The notes below the pieces were generated by a model. That model was not told the DNA's origin and did no database searches. It was given only the letters and a program-made list of their open reading frames with translations. From Capsaspora owczarzaki ATCC 30864 (Eukaryota > Opisthokonta > Filasterea), in the NCBI RefSeq assembly GCF_000151315.2, contig NW_011887292.1, positions 1,961,181 to 2,025,180 of the forward strand: 64,000 nucleotides of DNA. The letters run 5' to 3'. This document shows positions 1-11,047 of the stretch, piece after piece (the stretch's first letter is position 1; each line of letters begins with the position of its first letter). A program made the translations under genes and the position numbers.

Positions 1-87
1 TCTGCGACTCGCATCATCCTGTACAGCAACCAATTTACACGCGCGCCAACTTAGTTTTTTTTTCTTCCCGCCATCCGCTTTGGCAAG

Positions 88-768
88 CTATCCGAGAAGA
101 GCAAAGGCGGACATCAAGGCCATGGCCATGCCAATCACAGACATGGACACAGTCAGCGCTGCGGAGGCATTGATGTGGAACGAGCCGTGGACGTCCGAGC
201 CGAAATCGTCGCAAGCACCGCCCGATCCAGAAACGCCGATGGTCTGGCACTCGAGGCAGTTGGGCATGCAATCCATCGAGTACCAAATCTGGCCATTGCC
301 AATGTCCATCAAACGAGCATAGCCAGTCGGTGTCGCCACGCAGGCGCCGCTTTGGAGGGTCGTGGCGGACGTCGCGTTGCACGCAGTGCCAAGTGTGGCA
401 GTGATTGTCGTCTCCTTGAGCGGATGGGCGGTGATCCACTTGTCGCCGTTGGTGCTCGAGTAAATGCACGTGCCTGGGGCACCCGTAGTCGTCGACGCGC
501 AGGTGCCGCAAGCGGAGTCGCAGCCGATAGAGTAAGTAACCTGCGTGTCGGAGATGACAACAATCCGGTAGTACGTGTTAATCAGCGCGCTGAAGGTGCA
601 AGCTCCCGAAGCCACATAGTTGGTGGCGGCAAACGGGATGAAAGATTCGCATTGGTCTTCGGTGAAGACGCCAAACGCAGCATTGACAGCAAACGCCGGC
701 TGCGAAAGTGCAACCAACGCCAGCACCATGCACACGGGCATGAAGGCGACAGATCGGGCGATGGCCAT
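88..768 (-). CDS. Cysteine-rich secreted or GPI-anchored surface protein, unknown family
   Basis: Single-exon frame of 226 aa. I chose the ATG at 768; the frame stays open a little further upstream but only with a TTG. The first ~27 residues are a strong signal peptide (hydrophobic core then PAFA). The mature part is rich in Cys, Thr and Ser, with two similar clusters: CDSACGTC near residue 85 and CMPNCLEC near residue 165, each followed by a Gly/Ser-rich stretch and another Cys. The last ~25 residues are hydrophobic and end at the stop with no basic tail, as in GPI-anchor signals. I do not recognise the family. A disulfide-bonded surface protein is inferred from composition only. Confidence 0.7.
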   Translation of the reverse strand: MAIARSVAFMPVCMVLALVALSQPAFAVNAAFGVFTEDQCESFIPFAATNYVASGACTFSALINTYYRIVVISDTQVTYSIGCDSACGTCASTTTGAPGTCIYSSTNGDKWITAHPLKETTITATLGTACNATSATTLQSGACVATPTGYARLMDIGNGQIWYSMDCMPNCLECQTIGVSGSGGACDDFGSDVHGSFHINASAALTVSMSVIGMAMALMSAFALLG

Positions 769-2071
769 CGTGATGGTATCTGCTGTTTTGTTCAATTGAG
801 CTAGTCAAGTTGGGTGAGTGGTTTTAGAAAATGGAGGGGGCGGGAAAGCCCGTCACGAGCGTACATTATTTCTCACTCGTACCCTGGCTTGAAAAACTTT
901 ACGGCAAGCAGTTTGTGGAATGTGAAAAGTGTGAAAGATGAAAAGTGTGAAGTCGTGCCTGCTGGGACACCGCTCACGCGAGCAAATCAGTAATCTGCTC
1001 ACCTCCTCGTCCTGGTTCCACTGTCGTCTTCTCCTTCTCGTCAATGTGTACAGCACACAGACAATGTGGTTTGATGCGCGTTTGCCAGCGACGTTATTGA
1101 ACACTACTTTTCCAAGGGTGAGGTCGTTGGTGCGCAGTTTTGCCTTCCTTTTGAATTCAGATCATTTTGGGAGAAAAATGTTTCGATCGACTTGTTGATT
1201 TCCACATCCCCACGCTACCACAGGCTTTCCCCCGCCCCCCCCATTTTGCTCTGCTCAAACCTCTGATACCCCAGTTTATTGATGAATTTAACAACTCTTT
1301 GCAAGGTGTCTGGCGACTTTATCTCGCGTATTTTGGTAGTTTGGGTGAGAAGTGGTGTGGTGGTTGTTTTTGATCTGGTTCCCACGACCCCACCTCCCCC
1401 TTTCCAGCTGTCTCATAGAAATTCAAAAACTCAAACCTCATCCGCTGGTAGTTTGATGTTAGATTTCCAGCGCAGTTATTGGGCACGTCGCTCATGCGTA
1501 GTCAAGCAAAGTGGTAGGTCTGAATCGGATTTGAGAGTTTTGCTGAAACGCTCAAAACAACACACGACATTGATCAACCCACCTGTAATCCTGAACAAAG
1601 ATAAAAGACTGCGTAATTGTAACGTTGTTGAAATTCCGTCATCTGGATATTCCAGATCTACACGAGCCATCCCAGCAGCGTCCACAGAATTGCCGCAAAG
1701 TGAAAGAACGAAAAGTGAGCACAACTTTCGAGGCAAAAAATCGAGCAACGTAGGGTAGAGAGAAACACAATATCACTGCTCTATACGCATTGTCGATCAC
1801 CCGTTCTGTGTTACTCTCGTTCCCAGTTTCAACTGGACTGCCTTTTCCGATTCGGGCATCGCAGTCCATTTCGATTTTTGTGCGTTTCAATTTGCTTTCG
1901 AGTTATTGTCGCGATCTCTTTTTTTTTTTTTTTTTTCGCTGAAACAACACGCAATGCATACAACGACTTTCATGATCTGCCACTCCAACCCAACCTGACC
2001 AATATTCATGCACTGACTTCTTTCTTCCTGCCATTGGAAATGAAAATCTCGTCCAGAGCCCGCTTTGAGCC
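769..2071. other. Intergenic region, no gene supported
   Basis: This 1.3-kb stretch separates the surface-protein gene (-) from prefoldin 5 (+), which are head to head, so it should contain both promoters. The short open frames in it resemble nothing I know, their codon use is unlike the neighbours, and base composition is more A/T rich. A T-tract of about 17 lies at 1919-1936. No RNA gene was recognised. Confidence 0.5.
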
Positions 2072-3174
2072 ATGGCACAAGCACCAGCAACCTCGAGCAA
2101 CGGAAAGCCCATTCCCTCGCAGGAAGAGATGAGCCTGCTCGCCATGCCCCTTGGCCAGCTCCAGACCTTTGCCAAGCAGATGGACGAGGTACTTGCAGTG
2201 GTTTTGCGCAAAGTCCCCATGCTCGCCCCGGACTGCAAAAACATGCGGCAGGATGACAGTCGCGCACCCAAACTGACCATGCTTGTGCTGTTTGCATTGC
2301 TGGTGGCTGTGCAGGAGGTCCGCTTCCTGATCCAGTCGCTGTCACAACTGCACCAAGCTGTCAAGCGCTTTGAGGAGTCCCGAGACAGCCTTGCTCAGCT
2401 TGGCGACGCCAAGGAGGGTACAGAGGAGCGAGGCGGTTGTTCTGCGCCGTCTTGTCCTTGCACTCTGCTGTGTGCGCTCACGTTACTTTGGCTCTTTTGC
2501 TTGAATGTTTAGGCTCCGATCTGCTCGTGCCGTTGACCAGCTCGGTAAGGACGATGCTCGGAGGGAACTTGACATTGTCAGTCGCGTTGTTGCTGATTTG
2601 TTGCTGGTTTCCACTTGCCATCTACATCTGCCGTTGCACTCCAGCTCTACGTTCCTGGCACGCTCGCCAACGCTGGCAAGGTCATGGTGGATATTGGCGC
2701 CGACTACTATGTTGAGCGAGTGCGTGCTTTTGACTGACTCGTCGATTTTTAGTTTGCGTGACTCGCACACCAGTCTGACATCTCATCTCTCGATGTGGCT
2801 GGTTTTGTGTTTCTCGTTTCTGTTTCTGTAGAGCGTCAAGGACGCATCGGCCTTCTTCAGCCGTCGCATTGCCTTCCTGATGGACAACATTGAAAAGCTG
2901 CAAAAGACCATCGGCACCAAGCGTGCCAACCTCAACTGTATGTCCACGAAACTCTCGCGTGCCCATCCAACTTTGAATCCACGCGTTGCGATGTGTAGAT
3001 TTTTTTTTTCCCCTGGTCAATTCGTTGGCTAATTTGTTTTTGCTTCGGTTTTCTTTCGTTGTTGTTCAATGCGCAGCGCTCCAAGACATCATCGACCGCA
3101 AGACCCAATACCAACAACAGCAAATGCAACAGGCGGCTGCTGCTCAGGGCAAGGGTGTCCGCGCATCCTCATAA
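2072..3174 (+). CDS. PFDN5: Prefoldin subunit 5
   Basis: Subunit of the hexameric prefoldin chaperone, which hands unfolded actin and tubulin to the CCT chaperonin. Six exons: 2072-2188, 2315-2417, 2513-2544, 2645-2719, 2832-2937, 3077-3174. The spliced ~177-aa product has the alpha-type prefoldin layout: an N-terminal helix (LGQLQTFAKQMDEEVRFL), a central beta-hairpin segment with the family motif LLVPLTSS then LYVPG, the following VMVDIGADYYVE, and a C-terminal coiled coil with a Gln-rich tail. The motif order and spacing match animal PFDN5, including LVPLTSS-YVPG. All splice sites are GT..AG and phases agree. The short central exon of 32 nt is the least certain, but it carries the most conserved motif. 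Confidence 0.93.
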
Positions 3175-3532
3175 GCTGCCATCTCAAGACTTGCTCGAAC
3201 AACACTACTTTGTTTCTTGTTTTCGTAGTTTTCTGTGTGCATGTTTTCATTTCCCAAAGAAACACGTTCATTTTCATGTCGTTGCGTCTTCAGAGTTTGG
3301 AATGGGAAGGATGGAGGCGGGCTCCAAACTGTGGAGTGTCATTGGAGTGTCAGCAGCTGCAGCTGCGAAACAAAAACGCGACAAATAACACCACCATGAT
3401 TCTAAAACCTCCACCAAAGGATTTCTCAATTTACTGGTGGTAGCTTGTGTGTGTTTCAGCAAGCAGTCTTTGTTTGGATTTCTGAAACACGACTTTACAT
3501 TTTCGAACTTCTCAAAATTCTCGCATTGAACC
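3175..3532. other. Intergenic region
   Basis: The 358 bp between prefoldin 5 and the next tandem gene hold the prefoldin 3' UTR and presumably the downstream promoter. No gene or conserved element was recognised. Confidence 0.4.
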
Positions 3533-5381
3533 ATGCTCACTGTGGCGGTCACTCTGGCTTCTGCCACAAGCAGCAGTGCTGGAAGCTCGGTTGCCGTCGC
3601 TGGATCTGCTCTGGCGCGACACAGCCATCACCATCTGTTGCGCACTGAGATTGGCTTGACCGCGAAGACATTCTCATGCAATGCATCCTCCACAGCACAA
3701 CAACGGTCGCTTGCCGCTCCATTCGCGACCGACCTCCCGATGCAATTGTGCATGACGGCAGGCGTGTCATTGTGCGTGGCCCCGCTGTCGGCACAGTCCG
3801 TTCTGGCGCCGGTGCATGCCAACCGAACGACGCCGATGGCGGGAGCGGTTGGTCGAAATCCGCCAAGACGCGCGTTTGGTTTGAACGCTGGTTTGCACGC
3901 GGGCGTCGGTCTCGCCTCTGCGTCCTCTGGCGGACTCACTCCGGCCATGCGGGCACAGGTGGCTCATGGCAAGCGTTCACATGCCCTGCTTGGCGGCGGA
4001 TCGGTGCTGCAGAGCGTTGGCGCACCCAGCGACTTCACGACTGCTCAGATTGGCGCTCGGCATTTGGTGACGGAAGCAATCACCTATATTGCGACACGCA
4101 TCGGGTCGGGCTTCATTGCTGGTGCCGGTGTCGCCTGGTCCTACTTGAAAGCTCGCGAAGAATGGCGCAAAAGGTACCCGTCGCAGCTTGCATTTGTCCA
4201 ATTCTTGTGGTTTGACGTTTTGACTTTATGATTTGACTCTGTGATTTGGCAGGTCGTTTCTTCGACGGGTGAATCTCTCACTCAACTCGTTTGGCGAGGA
4301 TGGACACCTTCTTATCCGCACCCTCTTTGAACGAGATCTTCGGTACGGTGCTGCTGCTGCCGCTGGAAAAATTGCAACTTCTGGCCATGTTGTTGCTCAC
4401 TTGTCGTTCTGTTCTACCCCCCCCCTCTCTCTCTCTCTCACAGCGACGTTTTCATGAGCAACTCTCGGGCTGCCACCATCGTGCTCGACGCCGCGCGGAA
4501 AACGACGGCAGAGAACGTGCTGCTGCCGCTGCCCGCGGAAGAATCGTGGTTTATCTACACGACAATCCTCAACGAGATTTCGTCCATGTTCGCCTCGGCT
4601 CATTTGATGCGCGACATGATGTCGCACCCGATTCCTGGCGTGTCGGGTCGTCGAACGGTGATTCGTCGCCGAGCAGTGATTGCAGATGAGGCCGCACCCG
4701 ACCCAAGTCGCAACTCGCTGGGTGTGGACGCTCCGACAGACGCAGAGATGCAGCAAGTGCTCGATTCCATCACCATGGCAGTCAGTAAGACCCCCACTTT
4801 GCCTTCCAAAGACGAAGCACCCAGTGCTGCAACCACGACATCCAGTCCGTCCCCCGTCGCACTTGCACATCAAGCCAGCCATCAAGCCAGCCATCAAGCC
4901 AGCCATGCTGCAAACAGCTCGGCTTCGCGCATGCAATCCGAGCGTTATGTCTTTGCGCTGACACGTGAAATGGCGGATGAAGTGCGCTTTGAAAAGCTTC
5001 GGTAAGCTGAAGCTGTTTGGGTGGTTGAATTCGTGTTGTCAAGACTTGACGATTGACTCATACTTCCCCGGGCTGCTGGGGTGCCAATGGTGCAGAATCA
5101 TGCTCATCAAGGAATCGACGCTCGCAAATTGGTTTAAACTCTTCTCCAGCGAGGCGGTGCAAAACAAGGAGCTGCGCCTTCAGAGCGAGGAGCTGCACCA
5201 GCAAGGTCGGTGGGCTGCCCTCTCGCAATTTGCGCGAAGTTACCACGAGCAAGTCGCTCGCGAGCGTGCCAACGGTGGCTCCCTCGACGTTCGCTCGCAG
5301 CACAATTGGATGCGCATTGATATTCCAATGTTGCAGCCGCTCAGTGCCGCGGTGCCGCACCCGCACTACGTCTCTTCGTGA
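3533..5381 (+). CDS. Conserved-looking protein with organelle-type leader, unknown function
   Basis: Four exons: 3533-4173, 4253-4342, 4444-5001, 5096-5381, about 524 aa. The first ~60 residues are rich in Ala, Ser, Arg and Thr with almost no acidic residues, suggesting a mitochondrial leader. A glycine-rich hydrophobic segment (IATRIGSGFIAGAGVAW, ~190-207) may be a membrane helix. Then comes a dense, conserved-looking block spanning exons 2-3 (SFLRRVNLSLNSF, LIRTLFERDLRDVF, LPLPAEESWF). A low-complexity insert contains HQAS repeats from three copies of a 12-bp unit (about 4868-4903). The last exon resumes with LIKESTLANW. I cannot name the family. Splice phases are consistent throughout. Confidence 0.72.
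4868..4906 (+). repeat. 12-bp tandem repeat, three copies, coding
   Basis: The unit CATCAAGCCAGC is repeated three times in frame, giving repeated His-Gln-Ala-Ser in the low-complexity insert of the unknown protein. It looks like recent slippage expansion. Confidence 0.85.
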
Positions 5382-5962
5382 TTCTTTTGAAATCCCTCTT
5401 TGTTTTTGCTTTGGGTTTTTTTAAGTTTAAGAATAGTACAACTCACCAGCCCTTGACCTGGATCGTCTGAATAACCAACCTACCGACCCGAATTATCGAA
5501 CAAACAAAGCCAAGTCGTCCAAATGCGGACGAGCTCACACATTCAGCCGCGCATTACCAGAAAAGATTTTCCGCCAACGTGCGCGGCTCTTTCGTTGACG
5601 GCGCGGCAAAGAATAACTGCCCCTATTATAATCCAGCACGTGCCTTTCATCCCATGGTCGTGCTTGGTTCGCTCAGGCGCAACATACACTGCTCTACACT
5701 GAGCAATACGATCCCTTTGATCTTGGTCCCTCTTTTCCACGTGGAGATCTCTGGTCTCTTCACTGCTTTGCCTTCCTTCTCCAGAGCTGCGCCTCCCCCC
5801 CCCTCCCCCTTCCGCTCCCCCTTTCTCATGTCCCTACAATGCACTCTGCATTGCCCTGCATCAGTCGATCTGCGCTGTCGCATCTGCACAGTGCTTCTGC
5901 TTGAGTTTTTTTTTTGTCCACTTTTTTATTTCCATGTGCTCGCTGCTGTTGTTGTGCATTGC
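5382..5962. other. Intergenic region between convergent genes
   Basis: Two genes end facing each other here, so the 581 bp should hold both 3' UTRs. It contains pyrimidine-rich tracts and no supported gene. Confidence 0.4.
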
Positions 5963-7499
5963 TCATCGGCCGTCGCCTCGCCGGTTGGACAGCGACGCTG
6001 TGCCGTCATTCGAGACGTACAAGTTCAGCGCTGGCTGTGCGTCGGGATCGTAGTCAATCTCGTCGGCCGCGTCCGTGATCAGGCTGTTGAAGATGTCGTC
6101 CACGACGGCGCGCGCGTCTCTGCGCGACTTTTCGATTTGCGCTGGCACCAGATCGTCCGAAGGTGTCTGTGTGAGTTGCCGGTAAGTAATTTTTGCAGCA
6201 CAAAGGTTCAAAGGTAGTCAAACAATGTCAGTGGGTGAGTTGTTCCAAAAACAAAAAATAAAAGGCCTTTTCCAAACCATGCATCTGAGCAATCCACTTC
6301 GCTTCAAGCTCGGGCGCTTACACGAACATGGCCAAGTCTCTCCAGAGCGTGCACTTCGGCTAATGCCGCTGCGATTGGTGCTGTGGTGAAACGGTCCCAA
6401 AAGCAAAATCAATCAAAAATGCGCACACAAAGATTCTCAGAATCCCAAAGATCCATACCTCCTGCCGCCCGCGGTAGAGTGTCGCCGCTTTTCTCGCTAA
6501 TGTTGTCGTTGATCAAACCAGCCATGGTCGGGTTGCTGAAGGCGTGGTCTGGCGGACGTGGTCTGTTTTTGCAAAGTCAATCATCAGTCATGTTTTCCTC
6601 TCAAACGAAATGCACCTCCACGCAACGCGCAACCGAGCATCCAACCTACGCTTTAAATAATGGGTCTCCGGATTTCAACGTCAATGCCATCGTAATCTTT
6701 GCAACCGCAAGCAATCAAAACCGAGAAATCAGACACAATTTTGTCAAGCACGCACTCCATCGAGACTCCCTCCACCCTCACATACTGTCAAAATTGAATT
6801 GTCCTGGCGTTGTGTCGCACTGTTGTGAGCATTCAGAATGTATCTTCGGACGGTGGAGCCGGCGCCTGCAAATTCCGCCAAATCAACCTGGACGTAGCCC
6901 AGTTTCTCGAATGACTTGCCGCCTTGTCTTTCCTACGACATGAGTTTGCGCACAATGTTCGCGGCAGTATGAGAGTCAAGGGATGTGCTTGTCGCCAACG
7001 AGAAATCGCAACAACGCGGAGCGATTTCGACCGAGCGAACCCATCCAGCACCTCCCGCATGCTGTGCCTTTTCTTTTTCTTTGTAATCCCTTGTGTGCGC
7101 ACATTCTTGCTTGTTTCATTCGTTACCTTGCGCACGGAGATTTTGACCATCCGGGACGCGAGCAGACCCTGCTTGTTGGCGACCGTCGCGCAGTCAAACT
7201 CGAAGCGCTCCTCCCAGTTGGTCGCATGGTCGCGAATGTTTTGTCTGGTCGGACATACGACGAACGCAAGCATGTCATGGTGTGTGCAAGTCCCAGAACG
7301 AGAGTGAGTTTGGCAGGGTCCCACAAGAGACCAGACTGGTGTGTTCAGCCAGCCAGCCAGCGCCAAACCTGGTGGACAGCTCGCGGAACTTGCCGCCATC
7401 GGTCAGCTTGATCTTGCAAAACACGACACCAGAGACGAACGGAATGGACGACAGCGAGTTGAGGTTGAGGACGACGTGGAAGAGGAACTTGTTTTTCAT
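5963..7499 (-). CDS. EEIG1/FAM102-like NT-C2 domain protein
   Basis: Seven exons read on the minus strand: 7499-7369, 7244-7127, 6932-6786, 6696-6650, 6562-6459, 6380-6322, 6166-5963, giving about 269 aa. The product opens with MKNKFLFHVVLNLNSL and PFVSGVVFCKIKL, which mirrors the start of human FAM102A/EEIG1. It continues with the NT-C2 landmarks HATNWEERFEFDC, MVKISVRK, GYVQVDLAEFAGAG, RRYILNAHNS, RQDNSIL and SGDPLFK. NT-C2 domains are membrane- or actin-adaptor C2 folds; in animals EEIG1 is linked to endocytic and osteoclast signalling, so the role here is unknown. It is shorter than the ~380-aa human protein because the C-terminal tail is reduced. An in-frame TGA just before the ATG fixes the start. 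Confidence 0.88.
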
Positions 7500-7667
7500 T
7501 CAATCTGCTGTAGTTGTGGGAGTTGCATCTCACTTTGAGCACAAAAACGACTGGGGGAACAGGTGAGCAAGAACGAGCAACGGTACTTGTATTCATCAAC
7601 AATCCATCAAGCAATTTTGTTTTTATTGTTCAAGGGATTTGGGGGAAGGGATTGGGGGAATGAAAGC

Positions 7668-9794
7668 TCAATTCGGCTCAGGCAAAGAAGTGGGCGAAAC
7701 TGCATCGCTAGAGCTCGCAGCAACTTCGCCGAAAGCAACACTTGGCGGAGGAATTGTGTCTGATGCCAAAACCGCGGCAGTAGGGTCTGTCGATGAGGAA
7801 GCGGGTGCAGCATCGGATGCCGCGTCGAGGGTCGAATCGAGGGCCGTCGAATCAGAAGTCGCCTCGCTCGGCGCATCCCAGGTAATGTCCTCTGGGTTTG
7901 GCGCTGCGGGAAGGAATGGCTCGCCGGGGAAGATCCGGTCAAAGATGGCACGCGCTTCCTCGGCCACGTTTTGGATTGAGCTGTCGCTTGCCATTGGAGC
8001 GCATAGGATGACATTGGCAGGCGTGTCGGTCTGCGCAGCAACTGCAGGCGCGTTTGTCAAAACGTCAAAGTAGGCCGACCACAGCACGACAGGCCGCACG
8101 CTGCTGGGCGCGTTGTGGTCAAAGTAGTGTGCCACAATGCCCCCGAATGCTGCACGAGGGTTGGTCAGCTGGGACGCAAACGCCTGGCAGGTCAAATGCA
8201 CCACCATCGCGCCAGCGGGAGCCGCACCCGCGTTCGCTCCCAGCTCAACCATGTGGACGAGGTGTCGATTGCCGTACGTGTCAGGGGGAATACAAACGAA
8301 CGAAATGCGCGCGTCGGGGTTGACGGGCGGAGCAGGTGCGGGCGTTGCACTATCCGCGCTCGATTCTTCGGCGCCGGGCTCGGTAGCAGCGTTCGACGCG
8401 TCGCCAGCTGCTTGGTCTTTCAAGCCGACAGCGGGGAAGACGGAACGATTCGTGACGAGAATGGCACGCAACGTGACGATTGCCTCGGGATGGTCGCGAG
8501 CAACAGCAGAAGCCGGCAGAACGTGCTCGGGGCTGGCGACGAGCCACGGGGCAAGCATGTGGTGGCCCTCCGTGTCCACAAAGCCGGCGAATGTTGGAGA
8601 CGACACTGACTCGGTTGCGCACGTATCAGCCGGTGTCGAAGGAGACGCGGACGAAGAAACCAGCATGGATGCGAGGTCGGCACGCAAAATGTACGTGCCA
8701 GCAAACACGGCGCACAGACGACAGAATGCCTGAGACAGCTCTGCCACGCCGTACTGCGACCACAGCATTGGCGTGCGGCTGTAACGGCCCAACGACGACA
8801 AGTACTGGCACAAGCGATCGACGCCCTGCTCGACGGTCAGCGCAGCCCTGGACGACAGGGGCTCGCCAGTAGATGACTCGTCCACAGCCGCAATGGCGTA
8901 AAGGACAATGTACAGCAATTTAGGCGACAGTTTGCGCTCGGCGCGAAGCCACTGCACGAGCGACGTGTCCTTGAAGCGGGTAAACTCTGCAAGGACATCG
9001 GGATCCACCTGACTGGCGTCTGTAGGTTGCTGCAAGTAGGGTCCCAGCGCAACGCAGAACGAGAGCAGCTTCATCAGCACCCGCTTGTCCAGCATCCCGA
9101 ACGCAGAGGACGAGAAGACATCGGCGCGAGAGCACGGCACGGGCTGCGGCGCCTCTCCTGCGGGCTCCGACCGGGCAAAGCACATCTGGTCGACCGGCTT
9201 GAACTCGAGGTAACGGCCAACATTCGACGAGATGAGCAGCTCGACAATGCGGCTGCGAGAGAACAGACCGCGAGGCGAGACGTCGAGCGTAAACCGCCGC
9301 GACTGGCGAGCCAACGGTGCCCAGATGTCAGCCGCGGAGGCCAACGGCTGCTCGACAACGGCGTTTCCAATGGGGTAGAAGCGGTCTGCAGCAGCAGGCA
9401 GCGGGCGACGCTCGAGCTCGAGCGGCTGCGATGACGCAGGTTCGCGCAGAATGCTCGAAGCCGAGTCGGCATTCTCGGCCGGTGTTTGGACGCAGGCAGC
9501 CTCCGTCAGTGCTGTTGTCGGCTTATCGTCTGTCGTGCTTGAGCCTGCGGCAGGAGAAGCGCTGGGAGCTGCAGTCGAGCTGCTGGTCTTGCTGGCGGGC
9601 CATTCTGGTGTCAGCACTTGACCGAGCTCGTCCAGCGTGAACGAGCCGCCCGCTGCACCGCCATAGTAGTTGTTTGGGTCGAGATGCAGCACTCGTTTGC
9701 CAGCGCGGGCAGCAGCGGCGGCAACAATGGACTCGACGAGCCCCGTGCCGAGCACAATCACGTCAAACGGCCGCTCGAGCTCAGAATCTGCCAT
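7668..9794 (-). CDS. CHM: Rab escort protein (Rab geranylgeranyltransferase component A)
   Basis: Presents newly made Rab GTPases to RabGGTase for prenylation and delivers them to membranes. Single exon, 708 aa from the ATG at 9794. The N-terminus has the GDI/REP dinucleotide-fold signature DVIVLGTGLVESIVAAA and LDPNNYYGG. The middle has YGVAELSQAFCRLCAVFAG, equal to the GDI/REP conserved region. The C-terminal part is REP-like rather than GDI-like: VVLWSAYFDVLTN, IFPGEPFLP and NPEDITWD match the REP end, and a long Ser/Ala-rich linker (about residues 45-110) sits where REPs have an insert. Human CHM is 653 aa. It is divergent from DNA2 upstream. Confidence 0.93.
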   Translation of the reverse strand: MADSELERPFDVIVLGTGLVESIVAAAAARAGKRVLHLDPNNYYGGAAGGSFTLDELGQVLTPEWPASKTSSSTAAPSASPAAGSSTTDDKPTTALTEAACVQTPAENADSASSILREPASSQPLELERRPLPAAADRFYPIGNAVVEQPLASAADIWAPLARQSRRFTLDVSPRGLFSRSRIVELLISSNVGRYLEFKPVDQMCFARSEPAGEAPQPVPCSRADVFSSSAFGMLDKRVLMKLLSFCVALGPYLQQPTDASQVDPDVLAEFTRFKDTSLVQWLRAERKLSPKLLYIVLYAIAAVDESSTGEPLSSRAALTVEQGVDRLCQYLSSLGRYSRTPMLWSQYGVAELSQAFCRLCAVFAGTYILRADLASMLVSSSASPSTPADTCATESVSSPTFAGFVDTEGHHMLAPWLVASPEHVLPASAVARDHPEAIVTLRAILVTNRSVFPAVGLKDQAAGDASNAATEPGAEESSADSATPAPAPPVNPDARISFVCIPPDTYGNRHLVHMVELGANAGAAPAGAMVVHLTCQAFASQLTNPRAAFGGIVAHYFDHNAPSSVRPVVLWSAYFDVLTNAPAVAAQTDTPANVILCAPMASDSSIQNVAEEARAIFDRIFPGEPFLPAAPNPEDITWDAPSEATSDSTALDSTLDAASDAAPASSSTDPTAAVLASDTIPPPSVAFGEVAASSSDAVSPTSLPEPN

Positions 9795-10236
9795 GATAGT
9801 TGTGTTTGTTGTTGGAGAAAATGAGCAAGGAGTGAACTGGCATACAGCAAAGCTTACAAGATGAATTATTCGAGAAGAATGGAGAGTTTGGGGAAGGCGA
9901 CGAGATGAGGAAATGGCTTGGATTGAGCGAGTGAGATGAAAATTCTGAGATTGCTCAGCCAAAAATGTTCCTGCTCAGCATGCTGCGTTGACGCAGATCG
10001 AGTTCGTTGAGCGCTGCATGATCGATCGACAGGTACGCTTGGATGCATCTCGACGGGGACCATGATCCAGCTTCAGGATCAAAAGTTGCAGGCAATGCTC
10101 AAGCAAAACGAGACAGGCTGTAGATGTAAAATCTCAGATGAAGATGGTCCAGTCATTATTGGTTGTTGCGCATTTTGGACAACCAACAGTTCTATTTGTT
10201 GTTGGGAGACCCAAGTTTGTGTGCTGTGTTGGCGGG
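9795..10236. promoter_or_regulatory. Divergent intergenic region between CHM and DNA2
   Basis: CHM (-) and DNA2 (+) start on either side of this 442-bp gap, so it probably carries both promoters and 5' UTRs. The DNA2 frame extends back to an ATG at 10138 inside it. No specific element was recognised. Confidence 0.4.
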
Positions 10237-10989
10237 ATGGACGCGGCAGACGCAGACTTGCTGGCTGCTGAAGCGCTGCTCGAGGAGGATGGCGCCGCCG
10301 GCTGCTCGCTGCTGTCCAACGCTGTGGATGCCGCGTTGTGCGTTGATGACGACGGACGCGACGTGAGCAATCTGGACGCCGAGATGGCCATGTTTGCAGA
10401 CGCCTGGGACGACGCAGACCAAGCAGCAGCAGAAGCAGAAGACGATTCACTGCTGAAGAGCGACACCCACGGACGCACACAGGACCCCGACGACTCTGCG
10501 CTCGCTGCCGTAGATCTAGCCACGCTGGCCCAGGCTGACTGGTCGGCCGAGTGCAGCGGCGCAGACGGCCAGCGCACGTCGCTCGGAACATCAACGCCAG
10601 ATCGAAACGCGCGCGAAACAAGTCAATCTCCCGCCCTGAAACAGCAACCAGCGCAGGTCGCGCATCCCATGATGATGGAGACCACCTCTGCCCAGACCCG
10701 CAGCGCTTTTACTGATGGAATTCCAGCTGCTGCTGTACCAGGAATGCAAGCTGCCCACACTGCCCCGGAACAAGGAACGCGATCGCCCAAACCGAACGCT
10801 TCGTTGAGTTCGTGCTCGAGCAATCTGTCCGCGTCGTCCGTTGCGAACGCGGCAGAATGCAAACCCATCGACAGTGCGGTGGATGATTGGATGCAAATGA
10901 GCCAAATTGACGAGGACATTATGTGCAGCATGGATTTAGAGGCCATCACTGCGACGTTGCCCAATCTGGGCCATGCAGCCACAATGACG

Positions 10990-11047
<58 letters not shown>

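Noticed and set aside
1279-1758. 159-aa + strand open frame in the first intergenic region
   Set aside because: No domain, low-complexity start, codon use unlike the genes around it, and overlapping frames on the other strand.
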